Positions 32,456 through 40,164 of a stretch of DNA of 64,000 nucleotides are shown here, one piece after another. This DNA comes from Aminirod propionatiphilus (GTDB taxonomy: Bacteria; Synergistota; Synergistia; Synergistales; Aminithiophilaceae): positions 3,132,754-3,196,753 of the forward strand of contig CP074691.1 of the NCBI GenBank assembly GCA_018398915.1, written 5' to 3'. The translations under genes and the position numbers were made by a program. Position 1 is the first letter of the stretch, and every line of letters starts with the position of its first letter. The notes beneath the pieces were generated by a model. That model was not told where the DNA came from and did not search any database. It saw only the letters and a list, made by a program, of their open reading frames with translations.

Positions 32456-33484
32456 TCAGCCCTTTTCCCCCTCCGATTCCGCCAGGGCACGCACCTGCTC
32501 CAGGGGAAGGTCGAGGACGTCGGCCACCTGGGCGGCGTCGAAGCCGCGGGAGAGCATCTTCCGGGCGCTTTCAAGCATCGCCTCGCGACGGCCTTCCTGA
32601 CGACCTTCCATACGGCCTTCCTGACGGCCCTCCTGACGGCCCTCCTGGCGGCCTTCCATACGACCCTCCTGACGGCCCTCCTCGCGGCCTTCCAGGCGGC
32701 CTTCCTTCCTGATCTTCCTGATCTCGCGCTGCACGTAGGTCACCATCTTCTCCGCCTCCTCTTCGCTCGCGATTTCTTCGGCCATTCCGCTCAGGTCCAC
32801 TCCCTCACGCTTCGCCAGGATCGTCAGGTAGCCCGCGAAGTGGCGCGACAGGATCTCACGCTCCTCCGGCGGAAGGAGCTTGCGGTACTCCAGCAGACGA
32901 CGCACCGTCATGGACAGGTCCTCTTCCTTCGACGGGTTGGCCAGGTAGAGCAGACCTCCCAGCGCGTCCCGGAAGGCCAGGAGCTCCTCCGACGTCCGCT
33001 TGCCCAGGACCATGAGGTGGTAGCTGAAGTTGGGCACGAATCCCGCGAAGGCATCCCCGTTTTCGACCTTCTCGACGAAGGTCGACGCCACCGTCCATTT
33101 CTGCATTCCGTCGTAGAAGACCACGGGGATGACGGGCGGCAGCAGGTAGCTCTTCCTCCTCGATTTCGACCCCGCCTCTTCCACGCAGCGCTCCCAGATG
33201 CGCACCATGTAGGCCAGCAGGCGGAAGGGCATGAGGTGGTCCACGCTCGATTGGTGCTCGACGAGGATGTAGATGTAGGTCTCCTTCCCTCCGCGGCGGA
33301 TCCGGTAGAGGACGTCCGATTCCCGCGCGACGAGTTCCTGGGAGATGAAGGAGACGTTCTCCAGTTCGATGTCCTCCAGGCCCACTCCCTCCAGCGTCCC
33401 GAAGCGGAGAAAGCGCCTCAGAAACTGGAAAAAGAGGACTTTGTCGCTCAGAAAGTTGCGGAAGGCCCGGTCCTTGTCTCCCAT
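32456..33484 (-). CDS. Rpn-family PD-(D/E)XK recombination-promoting nuclease (YhgA-like)
   Basis: A 342-residue protein. The N-terminal nuclease domain has the family core: Asp in R-E-S-D-V-L-Y-R-I and E-x-Q in I-L-V-E-H-Q-S-S, then P-V-V-F-Y-D-G. RpnA-type proteins are DNA endonucleases that raise RecA-independent recombination; databases often call them putative transposases. Residues 255-300 are E-G-R-Q/M/R tetrapeptide repeats encoded by a 12-bp tandem repeat. ATG 33484 has GGAGGGGG upstream. No inverted repeats or partner transposase suggest an IS. Confidence 0.85.
   Translation of the reverse strand: MGDKDRAFRNFLSDKVLFFQFLRRFLRFGTLEGVGLEDIELENVSFISQELVARESDVLYRIRRGGKETYIYILVEHQSSVDHLMPFRLLAYMVRIWERCVEEAGSKSRRKSYLLPPVIPVVFYDGMQKWTVASTFVEKVENGDAFAGFVPNFSYHLMVLGKRTSEELLAFRDALGGLLYLANPSKEEDLSMTVRRLLEYRKLLPPEEREILSRHFAGYLTILAKREGVDLSGMAEEIASEEEAEKMVTYVQREIRKIRKEGRLEGREEGRQEGRMEGRQEGRQEGRQEGRMEGRQEGRREAMLESARKMLSRGFDAAQVADVLDLPLEQVRALAESEGEKG
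32589..32708 (-). repeat. Ten 12-bp tandem repeats inside the Rpn gene
   Basis: Ten contiguous units of the type cggccttcctga and close variants (read on the plus strand). Because the unit is 12 bp, gain or loss of copies keeps the reading frame and changes the number of E-G-R-x tetrapeptides linking the nuclease domain to the C-terminus. Confidence 0.9.
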
Positions 33485-33644
33485 CAAAGCCCCCTCCTTT
33501 CTGTACCTGTACGCGACCTCGACCCCGGCGACCGCCCTTCCCCTATGATACCCCGTAGAGACTGAAGAGGACGTTTTTGCGGGCCCTAAATCTCCGGGGT
33601 CCTATGCGCAAAGGCACCGGAGCCCCTGGAGAGCGGCGACGCCC

Positions 33645-34115
33645 TCAGGAGCGCGTCACGGTGAGAAGCAGGTCCCGGCCTGCCCGGACAGATCCGTCGA
33701 CGGCCTCGAAGGAGCGGGCCCCGGCCGTGACGACGACGGGCGAGAGACGCGAGACGGCCCGGGCCAGGGCCTCCCTTTCGAAGCGGACGACGGGGTCTCC
33801 CGCCTTCAGAAGGTCGCCCTGAGAGGCCAGGCAGGTGAACCCCTCTCCCCGGAGCGACACGGTCTCGATGCCGATGTGGACGAGAATCTCCACCCCTTCG
33901 GGACTTCTGATGCCGAAGGCGTGTCCCGTCGGGAAGAGGACGACGAGCTCGCCGTCGCAGGGAGCGACGACGAGACCGTCGCCGTCGGGATCGATGGCGA
34001 CGCCGTCGCCGACGAGGCGGGCGGAGAAGACGGGGTCGGGCACGTCGTCGAGGGAGACGATCCGCCCCGACAGAGGCGCCATGATCCTGAGGCGCCTGGC
34101 GCCGAAGCCGAACAC
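33645..34115 (-). CDS. crr: PTS glucose-type EIIA component
   Basis: A 156-residue EIIA-Glc-like protein with P-L-S-G-R-I-V-S-L-D-D-V-P-D-P-V-F, T-G-H-A-F-G-I and the phospho-accepting His80 in I-L-V-H-I-G-I-E. It takes phosphate from HPr and passes it to the EIIB domain of NagE, which has no EIIA domain of its own. GTG 34115 begins 2 nt after the previous stop. Last gene of the GlcNAc operon. Confidence 0.92.
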   Translation of the reverse strand: MFGFGARRLRIMAPLSGRIVSLDDVPDPVFSARLVGDGVAIDPDGDGLVVAPCDGELVVLFPTGHAFGIRSPEGVEILVHIGIETVSLRGEGFTCLASQGDLLKAGDPVVRFEREALARAVSRLSPVVVTAGARSFEAVDGSVRAGRDLLLTVTRS

Positions 34116-34117
34116 GG

Positions 34118-35092
34118 CTACCTCGCCAGGGACGACGCCATGCGCCGCCAGGCGTGACGCCGACCCCGGATGGCCACGGAGTAGGCCAGGATGTTTTCGG
34201 GCACGGCGATGCCGGGGTAACCCGAGTCGCCGATATGGTGCAGATCGGCGCCGCAGCTTTTGGCCCAGAGGGCGATCTGGCGGATCGTCGCCTCGTCGGA
34301 GCCCTCCTGGGAGGTGCCGATCGTCGTCATGGCCAGGGCTCCCCTCCGGTGGACGGCGTCGACGCGCGATCGGACGGCGTCGACGGAAAGGCCCGGAACG
34401 GTCCCCGGCGCGGGGAAGAGGACGATGTCGGCTCCCGAGCCGATCCAGGCCTCGACCGTCGCCTCGTCGACGAGGGGGGAGGCCGCGTCGCGCGACGATC
34501 CGGCCCCGTGCATCTTGCCCGCCGCCAGGATCAGGTCGGACCCGACGGCCTTCCGCAGGGTTCCGAGGGCCCCGGTGATGGCCGTCGTCGTGACGCCCGT
34601 GGCGGGGTTGCCCGTGAGGACGATCATGGAGGCGCCCTGCTCTTTGGCCTTGAGGGCCGATTCCGCCGTGGCCCGCCGCCCCGGGGGCACGGGGGCCCGC
34701 ATGGACAGGACGGTCTCGTCGTCGTCGACGGGCTCGAGATTGACGGCGACGGGACGGCCGACGAGGGCCCGGAGCTCGCGAATCGCACCGACCCGGACGG
34801 GTCCGCCCAGGGCCGACCCGTCCGGATAGGTGCGGCGGAAGAAGTCGTCGTCGCCCGACGGGAGGCCCTCGATGCGGGGGTGATCGACGTCGAACAGGTT
34901 GAGGAGGATCAGGTCGGCGCCGAAGGCCCGGGCCAGCTCGGCGTTGGTGACGTCGCCCAGAAGGGGCGGCGCCGGGGCGATGATTTCGGCGACGAGGGTC
35001 CGTCCCTCGGCGGCGCGGAAGCTTTCGAGAAGCTCCCGTCCCGTCATGGCCGCCAGGTGAGACGTCTGGGCGTCGAGCATGCGTCGTGCCAT
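34118..35092 (-). CDS. Predicted TIM-barrel protein of PTS/amino-sugar loci (DUF7916-like)
   Basis: A 324-residue protein with barrel-type repeats: L-V-A-E-I-I-A-P-A-P-P, A-D-L-I-L-L-N-L-F-D-V-D-H-P, G-A-S-M-I-V-L-T-G-N-P-A-T-G-V, I-L-A-A-G-K-M-H-G-A-G and a C-terminal H-H-I-G-D-S-G. I associate it with a family of uncharacterised proteins, often labelled PEP-phosphonomutase or DUF7916, found beside GlcNAc and other PTS genes. No reaction is known. ATG 35092 is used (AGAGGAG 6-8 nt upstream). It is sandwiched between nagB and the EIIA gene, so a role in amino-sugar metabolism or its regulation is likely. Confidence 0.6.
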   Translation of the reverse strand: MARRMLDAQTSHLAAMTGRELLESFRAAEGRTLVAEIIAPAPPLLGDVTNAELARAFGADLILLNLFDVDHPRIEGLPSGDDDFFRRTYPDGSALGGPVRVGAIRELRALVGRPVAVNLEPVDDDETVLSMRAPVPPGRRATAESALKAKEQGASMIVLTGNPATGVTTTAITGALGTLRKAVGSDLILAAGKMHGAGSSRDAASPLVDEATVEAWIGSGADIVLFPAPGTVPGLSVDAVRSRVDAVHRRGALAMTTIGTSQEGSDEATIRQIALWAKSCGADLHHIGDSGYPGIAVPENILAYSVAIRGRRHAWRRMASSLAR

Positions 35093-35129
35093 GGCCATCT
35101 CCTCTTTCTCGTTATCTTTCAGCTGATAT

Positions 35130-35855
35130 TCAGAGCGTTCTCGCCGCCGCCTCGTCGACGATGACGGTGGCGTTGGGGTGGAGCTGGAGGACCGAGGCGG
35201 GCAGATCGGGCGTGACGGCGCCCATGACGGCTCCCCTGATGGCCTCGGCCTTCTCGGCCCCCGAGGCGAGGAGGAGGATCCGCCGGGCGCTCATGATGGT
35301 TCGGATGCCCATGCTGATGGCGCTCCGGGGAACGTCGTCGGCACGGGCGAAGAAGCGGGCGTTGGCCTCGAGGGTGCTCTCGGCGAGAGTCACGACATGG
35401 GTCCCCGTCTCGAACTTCACGTCGGGCTCGTTGAAGCCGATGTGGCCGTCGCGCCCCAGGCCCAGGATCTGAAGATCGATGCCTCCGGCCCTCTCTATGG
35501 CCGCCTCGTAGCGGCGGCACTCGGCGGCCAGGTCCGGCGCCGCCCCGTCGGGAATGTGGCGCCTGCCGGGCGAGACGTTGACGAAGCGGAAGAAATGCTC
35601 CCTCATGTAGCTCTGGTAGCTGTTGGGATGATCGGGGGTGAGGCCCACGTACTCGTCGAGATTGAAGGTGGTGACGCCGGAGAAATCGACGTCTCCGGCC
35701 CGGAAGAGAAAGGCCAGCTCGCGGTAGAGCCCCTTGGGCGTGTCGCCCGTGGCGAGGCCCAGGACGCACTTGGGGTTCAGGATGACCCGGCTGGCCACGA
35801 TGTAGGAGGCCTTGCGGCTCATCTGATCATAGTCTCGGGCAGTCACGACGCGCAT
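35130..35855 (-). CDS. nagB: Glucosamine-6-phosphate deaminase
   Basis: Converts GlcN-6-P to fructose-6-P and ammonia. A 241-residue protein with G-L-A-T-G-D-T-P-K-G-L-Y, N-L-D-E-Y-V-G-L, G-L-G-R-D-G-H-I-G-F-N-E-P and D-E-A-A-A near the end. The ATG at 35855 lies inside the end of nagA (29-bp overlap), so translation is coupled. Confidence 0.95.
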   Translation of the reverse strand: MRVVTARDYDQMSRKASYIVASRVILNPKCVLGLATGDTPKGLYRELAFLFRAGDVDFSGVTTFNLDEYVGLTPDHPNSYQSYMREHFFRFVNVSPGRRHIPDGAAPDLAAECRRYEAAIERAGGIDLQILGLGRDGHIGFNEPDVKFETGTHVVTLAESTLEANARFFARADDVPRSAISMGIRTIMSARRILLLASGAEKAEAIRGAVMGAVTPDLPASVLQLHPNATVIVDEAAARTL

Positions 35856-36993
35856 GGCTGTCGAAGACCTCCTTTCCTCCAACGAAGGTTTTTCTCACCT
35901 GCCAGGCCTCGTCGAGAAAGACGAGATCGGCCCGGCAGCCCGGCTCAAGCCGCCCCCGATCTTTCTCTCCGAGAAGGGCGGCGGCGTTGGCCGAGACGAG
36001 ACGGACGGCCTCCCAGAGGGGAAGGCCCGTCTCGCCGGCCACGTTGCGCAGGGCCCGATCGAGGGTGAGGACGCTCCCGGCCAGAGTGCCGTCACGAAGG
36101 GTCGCCGCGGAGCCGTCGACGTGGACCCTCTGGCCGCCCAGCTCCCACTCCCCCTCGCCGAGGCAGGCGCCGCGCATGGCGTCGGAGACGAGGACGAGCC
36201 TGTCGAGGCCCTTGAGCTTGAGGACGAGGCGGAAAAGGGCCCTGTGGCTGTGGACGCCGTCGGCGATGAGTTCGCAGAAGACGTCGCCGTCGAGGGCCGC
36301 CCCGACCAGGCCAGGGGAGCGGTGGTGAAAGGGCTCCATGCCGTTGAAAAGATGGGTCACGCTCCGGGCTCCCTGGCGGAAGGCCTCCATGGCCTGCTCG
36401 TAGGTGGCCGCCGAGTGGCCCAGGGAGGCGACGATCCCTGCATCGCGGAGGGCCGCCAGGAAACGCCCTCCCTCGTCCTCTTCGGGGGCGAAGGTCACGA
36501 GACGGAGGACGTCGCCGTGGGCGGCGACGAAGCCGGGATCGGGACGGCGCAGGAAGGTGCCGTCCTGGGCCCCCAGGCGACGGCGGCTGATGTAGGGCCC
36601 CTCGAGATGGGCGCCGAGCACGCGCGCCCCCCCTCCCCTGAGGGAGAGGGCCGAGCGCACGCCGTCGAGGGCCGCCACGATGTGGCCTTCGTCCATGGTC
36701 ATCGTCGTGGGACAGAAGGCCGTCACGCCGTGGGCGGCCAGCCCCTCGGCGATGGCCTCCAGCGAGGAGGGGCTGCCGTCCATGGTGTCGACGCCGCAGG
36801 CGCCGTGGACGTGGACGTCGATGAAGCCCGGCACGATCCAGTGGCCGCCTCCGTCGACGACCTCCACGTCCCGGGGAAAGGCCGTCTCGTCGCCCAGGGC
36901 GACGAGACGCTCGCTCGCCTCGTCGACGAGGAGGGCCTTTCCCTCGATCCAGGTCCTGCCGGCGACGATCTTACCGCCCCTGATGATCTTCAC
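35827..36993 (-). CDS. nagA: N-acetylglucosamine-6-phosphate deacetylase
   Basis: A 388-residue amidohydrolase. Metal-binding motif G-F-I-D-V-H-V-H-G, then H-L-E-G-P-Y-I, L-G-H-S-A-A-T, T-H-L-F-N-G-M and L-V-S-D-A-M. It makes GlcN-6-P for NagB. GTG 36993 is chosen because GGGGAGG lies 7 nt upstream; the longer open frame starts with low-complexity Arg/Gly sequence. Confidence 0.95.
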   Translation of the reverse strand: MKIIRGGKIVAGRTWIEGKALLVDEASERLVALGDETAFPRDVEVVDGGGHWIVPGFIDVHVHGACGVDTMDGSPSSLEAIAEGLAAHGVTAFCPTTMTMDEGHIVAALDGVRSALSLRGGGARVLGAHLEGPYISRRRLGAQDGTFLRRPDPGFVAAHGDVLRLVTFAPEEDEGGRFLAALRDAGIVASLGHSAATYEQAMEAFRQGARSVTHLFNGMEPFHHRSPGLVGAALDGDVFCELIADGVHSHRALFRLVLKLKGLDRLVLVSDAMRGACLGEGEWELGGQRVHVDGSAATLRDGTLAGSVLTLDRALRNVAGETGLPLWEAVRLVSANAAALLGEKDRGRLEPGCRADLVFLDEAWQVRKTFVGGKEVFDSHARRDCPRL

Positions 36994-37029
36994 GGAGACA
37001 CCTCCCCTTCCGCACTCTCTTCGTCCTGC

Positions 37030-37069
37030 GCCCCGTCCGGCCCCGCGAAACCGCAGGGCCGGACGGGGC
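37030..37069 (-). other. Intercistronic hairpin between nagE and nagA
   Basis: A perfect 14-bp GC-rich inverted repeat (37030-37043 with 37056-37069) with a 12-nt loop in the 98-bp nagE-nagA gap. It could stabilise the nagE message or partly terminate transcription so that the permease and enzymes are made in different amounts. Confidence 0.6.
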
Positions 37070-37091
37070 ATCGGCTCGCCGTCGACGGGGC

Positions 37092-38474
37092 CTATTTTTT
37101 CAGGTGGCGCCTCATGGCGTCGGCCAGGATCTCCGCCTTCGTGCCGATGACGACCTGCATCGTCGTGGCGTTGGGCCGGATGATCGCCGTGGCGCCCAGG
37201 GCCTTGACGCGCGCTTCGTCGACGGCCGAGCCGTCCCGAAGAACCAGGCGGAGACGGGTGATGCAGGCGTCGATCTGGACGAGATTGTCACGGCCGCCCA
37301 GCGTCTCGACGTAGGATCCGGCCAAGCGGGCCATATCGGCCGCCGAGAGGGCCTGGGCCGTCGCACCCGTCGCCTCGGCCTCGCGGCCCGGCGTGGGAAG
37401 ATCCATGGCCCGGATGATGAAGACGAAGAGGAAGTAGTAGACGGCGGCGAAGGCGAGGCCGATGGGGACGATCATCCATCCCTTCGTCGAGAGGCCGTAG
37501 TTGAGGACGTAGTCGATGGCGCCGGCCGAAAAGCCGAAGCCGTGGTGGACCCCCAAGAAGGAGCAGAGGGCCAGGGCGACGCCGGAGAGAAGGGAGTGGG
37601 CCACGTAGAGGACGGGGGCGAGGAACATGAAGGCGAACTCGATGGGCTCGGTGATGCCCGTCAGGAAGGAGGTGAGGGCCACGCTGAGAAGGATGCCGGC
37701 CACGGCCTTGCGGTTCTCGCGGCGCGAGGTGCTGTACATGGCCAGGGCCGCTGCGGGCAGGGCGAACATCATGATGGGGAAAAATCCCGTCATGAAGGTC
37801 CCCGCCGTGGGGTCGCCGGCGAAGAAGCGGTGCAGGTCGCCCGTGACGATCTTGCCCGCCGCGTCGCCGTACTCGCCGAAGACGAACCAGACGAGGCTGT
37901 TGAGGACATGGTGCAGGCCCAGGGGAATGAGAAGGCGGTTCAACGTTCCGAAGACGAAGGCGCCCAGCAGCCCCGCGCCGATGATCCACTCCCCCACGCC
38001 CTGAATGACGCTCTGGACGGGAGGCCAGACGTAGCCCAGGACGAGGGCCATGACGATGCTGGCCGCCGAGGCGGCGATGGGGACGAAGCGCTTGCCGCCG
38101 AAGAAGCCGAGAAAGTCGGGGAGCCTGATGTCGTGATAGCGGTTGTAGAGCAGACCGGCCACGACGCCGGAGAGGATGCCGGCCAGGACGCCCATGTTGA
38201 CCGTCTCGTTGATGGTGACGATGGCCTTCGTCAGGGTCAGGTAGCCCACGGCCCCGGCCAGGGCGGCCGCGCCGCCTCCGTCGAAGGCCAGCCCCACGGC
38301 GACGCCGATGGCGAAAAGGAGGGCCAGATTGTCGAAAATGGCCGCCCCCGCCTGCATGACGAAGGGAATGTCGAAGACGTCTCCCGCCCCGAGCCGGAGA
38401 AGCAACGCCGCCGCCGGAAGCACCGCCACGGGAAGCATGAGAGCCTTTCCCAGTTTCTGCAACCCTCCAAGCAT
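37092..38474 (-). CDS. nagE: N-acetylglucosamine PTS permease, EIICB
   Basis: Imports and phosphorylates GlcNAc. A 460-residue protein with an N-terminal EIIC domain of about ten helices (G-I-T-E-P-I-E-F-A-F-M-F is the sugar-binding motif) and a C-terminal EIIB domain with phospho-Cys404 in I-D-A-C-I-T-R-L-R. No EIIA domain is attached; the separate EIIA gene at 33645 supplies it. ATG 38474 is used because GGAGG is 9 nt upstream, whereas the GTG at 38483 directly abuts it. Confidence 0.95.
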   Translation of the reverse strand: MLGGLQKLGKALMLPVAVLPAAALLLRLGAGDVFDIPFVMQAGAAIFDNLALLFAIGVAVGLAFDGGGAAALAGAVGYLTLTKAIVTINETVNMGVLAGILSGVVAGLLYNRYHDIRLPDFLGFFGGKRFVPIAASAASIVMALVLGYVWPPVQSVIQGVGEWIIGAGLLGAFVFGTLNRLLIPLGLHHVLNSLVWFVFGEYGDAAGKIVTGDLHRFFAGDPTAGTFMTGFFPIMMFALPAAALAMYSTSRRENRKAVAGILLSVALTSFLTGITEPIEFAFMFLAPVLYVAHSLLSGVALALCSFLGVHHGFGFSAGAIDYVLNYGLSTKGWMIVPIGLAFAAVYYFLFVFIIRAMDLPTPGREAEATGATAQALSAADMARLAGSYVETLGGRDNLVQIDACITRLRLVLRDGSAVDEARVKALGATAIIRPNATTMQVVIGTKAEILADAMRRHLKK

Positions 38475-38525
38475 GTCGAACACCCTCCTGATAGCGAGAT
38501 GGGGAAGAGCGCCTTCCCCGTGGAA

Positions 38526-39260
38526 CTAGATTCCGAAGGAAATTTCGTACCTGAAGCGTTTGCCCCGGTAGACGCACTTGGAGTACTCCACGGGCGTCTC
38601 GGGCTCGGCGTAGGCCACGCGCCTGAAGAGGAGAACGGGCGTCGCCGGCTCGAGATCGAGCTGGGCGGCCTCGAAGTCGGAGCAGAGGACGGGCTCGATG
38701 GTCTGGCGGGCGTGGGAGAGTTTCATGGCGAAGTGCTCCCTCATCAGCACGTAGAGAGAGCGTCCCTCCAGAAGGTCGCGGGAGAGGGAGGGAAAGCGGC
38801 AGCGGGGCACCCAGGCGTTTTCGAGGGAGAAGGGCTCGCCCTCGACGTAGCGCAGGCGAAGGATGTTGAAGACCGTCCTCTCCTGGGAGGAAAGGAGAAG
38901 AGCCTCGCCGATCGTCCTGGAGGCCTCCTCCTCGGCGAAGGAGAGGATCTCCGTCCGGGCCTCGAGGCCTGCGGCCCTGATGTTGTCGGAAAAACCCGTC
39001 AGGCACGACGAGGTGCAGGTGGGCTTGGGAGAGGCCACGAAGGTCCCCCGCCCCTTCTCCCGGTAGAGGACGCCCTCGTCGACGAGGGCCGAGACGGCCT
39101 TGCTGGCCGTCATGCGGCTGATGGAGAAGCGCTCGCAGATATCGCGTTCGGAGGGGACGGGATCGCCCGGCGCCAGGGCGCCGTCGTCGATCATGGCCTG
39201 GAGAACCTCCTTGAGCTGGTAGTAGAGCGGAACGGGGCTTTCCCTGTCCAGTCTGCCCAT
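38526..39260 (-). CDS. nagR: GntR/HutC-family regulator of the GlcNAc operon (NagR/YvoA-like)
   Basis: A 244-residue protein with an N-terminal winged helix (P-L-Y-Y-Q-L-K-E-V-L, P-S-E-R-D-I-C-E-R-F-S-I-S-R-M-T) and a C-terminal UTRA effector domain (about 85-240). NagR-type proteins bind GlcN-6-P or GlcNAc-6-P and release DNA. ATG 39260 follows GGAGG by 7 nt. First gene of the operon; a dre-like site overlaps its promoter, so it should repress itself and the whole set. Confidence 0.92.
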   Translation of the reverse strand: MGRLDRESPVPLYYQLKEVLQAMIDDGALAPGDPVPSERDICERFSISRMTASKAVSALVDEGVLYREKGRGTFVASPKPTCTSSCLTGFSDNIRAAGLEARTEILSFAEEEASRTIGEALLLSSQERTVFNILRLRYVEGEPFSLENAWVPRCRFPSLSRDLLEGRSLYVLMREHFAMKLSHARQTIEPVLCSDFEAAQLDLEPATPVLLFRRVAYAEPETPVEYSKCVYRGKRFRYEISFGI

Positions 39261-39293
39261 GATTGTTCCTCCCGAACGTTGTCTAGTCATCAT

Positions 39294-39307
39294 GTGGACT
39301 ATACCAC
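39294..39307 (-). promoter_or_regulatory. dre-like NagR operator overlapping the nag promoter
   Basis: GTGGACTATACCAC: its core TGGACTATACCA is nearly the known NagR/DasR-type dre element (TGGTATAGACCA in one orientation). The minus-strand -10 TATAGT (39298-39303) lies inside it, so binding would block the polymerase. Confidence 0.7.
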
Positions 39308-39370
39308 ACTGAGGCCAGAAGGGGAATGCCCCGGCTCTCGCGCGAGAATTTCTTTTCGAGGCGACACCCC

Positions 39371-39399
39371 TTGACAGCGGCGACGGCGGAGAGAACAAT
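39371..39399 (+). promoter_or_regulatory. Promoter of tetR
   Basis: Consensus TTGACA (39371-39376), a 17-bp spacer and AACAAT (39394-39399), ending at the first base of the palindromic operator. Confidence 0.7.
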
Positions 39400-39439
39400 A
39401 GACTAACAGTCTAGACTATCAGTCTAGACTGTTAGTCTA
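39399..39439. promoter_or_regulatory. 41-bp palindromic TetR operator
   Basis: Perfect 19-bp inverted arms (39399-39417 and 39421-39439) flank a 3-bp centre. Each arm contains the smaller palindrome AGTCTAGACT, so two dimer sites overlap. It spans the transcription start and ends just before the ribosome site, the classic position for autorepression. Confidence 0.85.
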
Positions 39440-39455
39440 AAAGGAGGGAACGATC

Positions 39456-40127
39456 ATGGGAGACAGGAAGGAAAGCGAGAAGCGGGCCGACATTCTGGCC
39501 GCGGCACGGGCCCTGTTTTTCGAGCGGGGCTACGAGGGGACCTCCGTCGACGCCATCATCGAAGGGGCGGGGGCATCGAAGGGGACGTTCTACTACCATT
39601 TCGACTCGAAGGAATCGCTGCTCAACGAGCTGACGAAGGAGCTGACCGAGCCCGTCTACGCCCTCATCGCCGCCATCGCCGAGGGGGAGGGGGACGGTCT
39701 GTCCAAGCTGAACCGCATCTTCGAGGCCTCGGGGCAGTGGAAGGCCCGCAACCGCCAGGCGATGCAGATGATGGTGCGAGCCTTCTGGAGGGAGGAGAGC
39801 GTCCTGCTGCGGCACAAGCTGATGAGTTGGACGGCCGAGCGGGGGGCGGCCCTCGTGGGCCCCGTGCTGAGGCAGGGAAAGGAGGAGGGCCTTTTCGACA
39901 TCGGTGACCCCGTCGGGACGGCGGAGCTGATTTTCCAGATGGGGAACGGCCTGAGCGACGCCATGGCCCCTCTCATCCTCTCCGTCGACGATCACCCGGA
40001 AAACGTCGACCGTCTGCTGGAGAAGGTGGCCCTCTACAACAGGGCCATCGAGCGGATTCTGGGCCTTTCCGAGGGGGCGATCCGCTTCGTCGACGCCCGG
40101 GCCCTCCGCGACATCCTCCTCGCCTGA
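39456..40127 (+). CDS. TetR/AcrR-family transcriptional regulator
   Basis: A 223-residue protein with a TetR helix-turn-helix (residues 8-55: I-L-A-A-A-R-A-L-F-F-E-R-G-Y-E-G-T-S-V-D-A-I, A-S-K-G-T-F-Y-Y-H-F-D-S-K-E) and an all-helical ligand domain of unknown specificity. ATG 39456 has AAGGAGGG 7 nt upstream. It is transcribed away from the nag operon and followed by a convergent gene, so the only visible target is its own promoter. Confidence 0.92.
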   Translation: MGDRKESEKRADILAAARALFFERGYEGTSVDAIIEGAGASKGTFYYHFDSKESLLNELTKELTEPVYALIAAIAEGEGDGLSKLNRIFEASGQWKARNRQAMQMMVRAFWREESVLLRHKLMSWTAERGAALVGPVLRQGKEEGLFDIGDPVGTAELIFQMGNGLSDAMAPLILSVDDHPENVDRLLEKVALYNRAIERILGLSEGAIRFVDARALRDILLA

Positions 40128-40137
40128 CGCGGTCCGG

Positions 40138-40163
40138 CGGGGTCCCGCGGCCGCGGGACCCCG
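40138..40163. terminator. Bidirectional terminator-like palindrome between tetR and pbpC
   Basis: A perfect 26-bp palindrome (13-bp arms) exactly between the convergent stops of tetR and pbpC. With no unpaired loop it would fold with a small internal loop; the flanks lack U-runs. Confidence 0.6.
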
Positions 40164-40164
40164 T

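Noticed and set aside
32589-32708. CRISPR-like array
   Set aside because: The 12-bp units are contiguous without spacers and lie in frame inside the Rpn gene.
32456-33484. Insertion sequence
   Set aside because: The family is often labelled transposase, but it is a PD-(D/E)XK nuclease and there are no terminal inverted repeats or target duplications.
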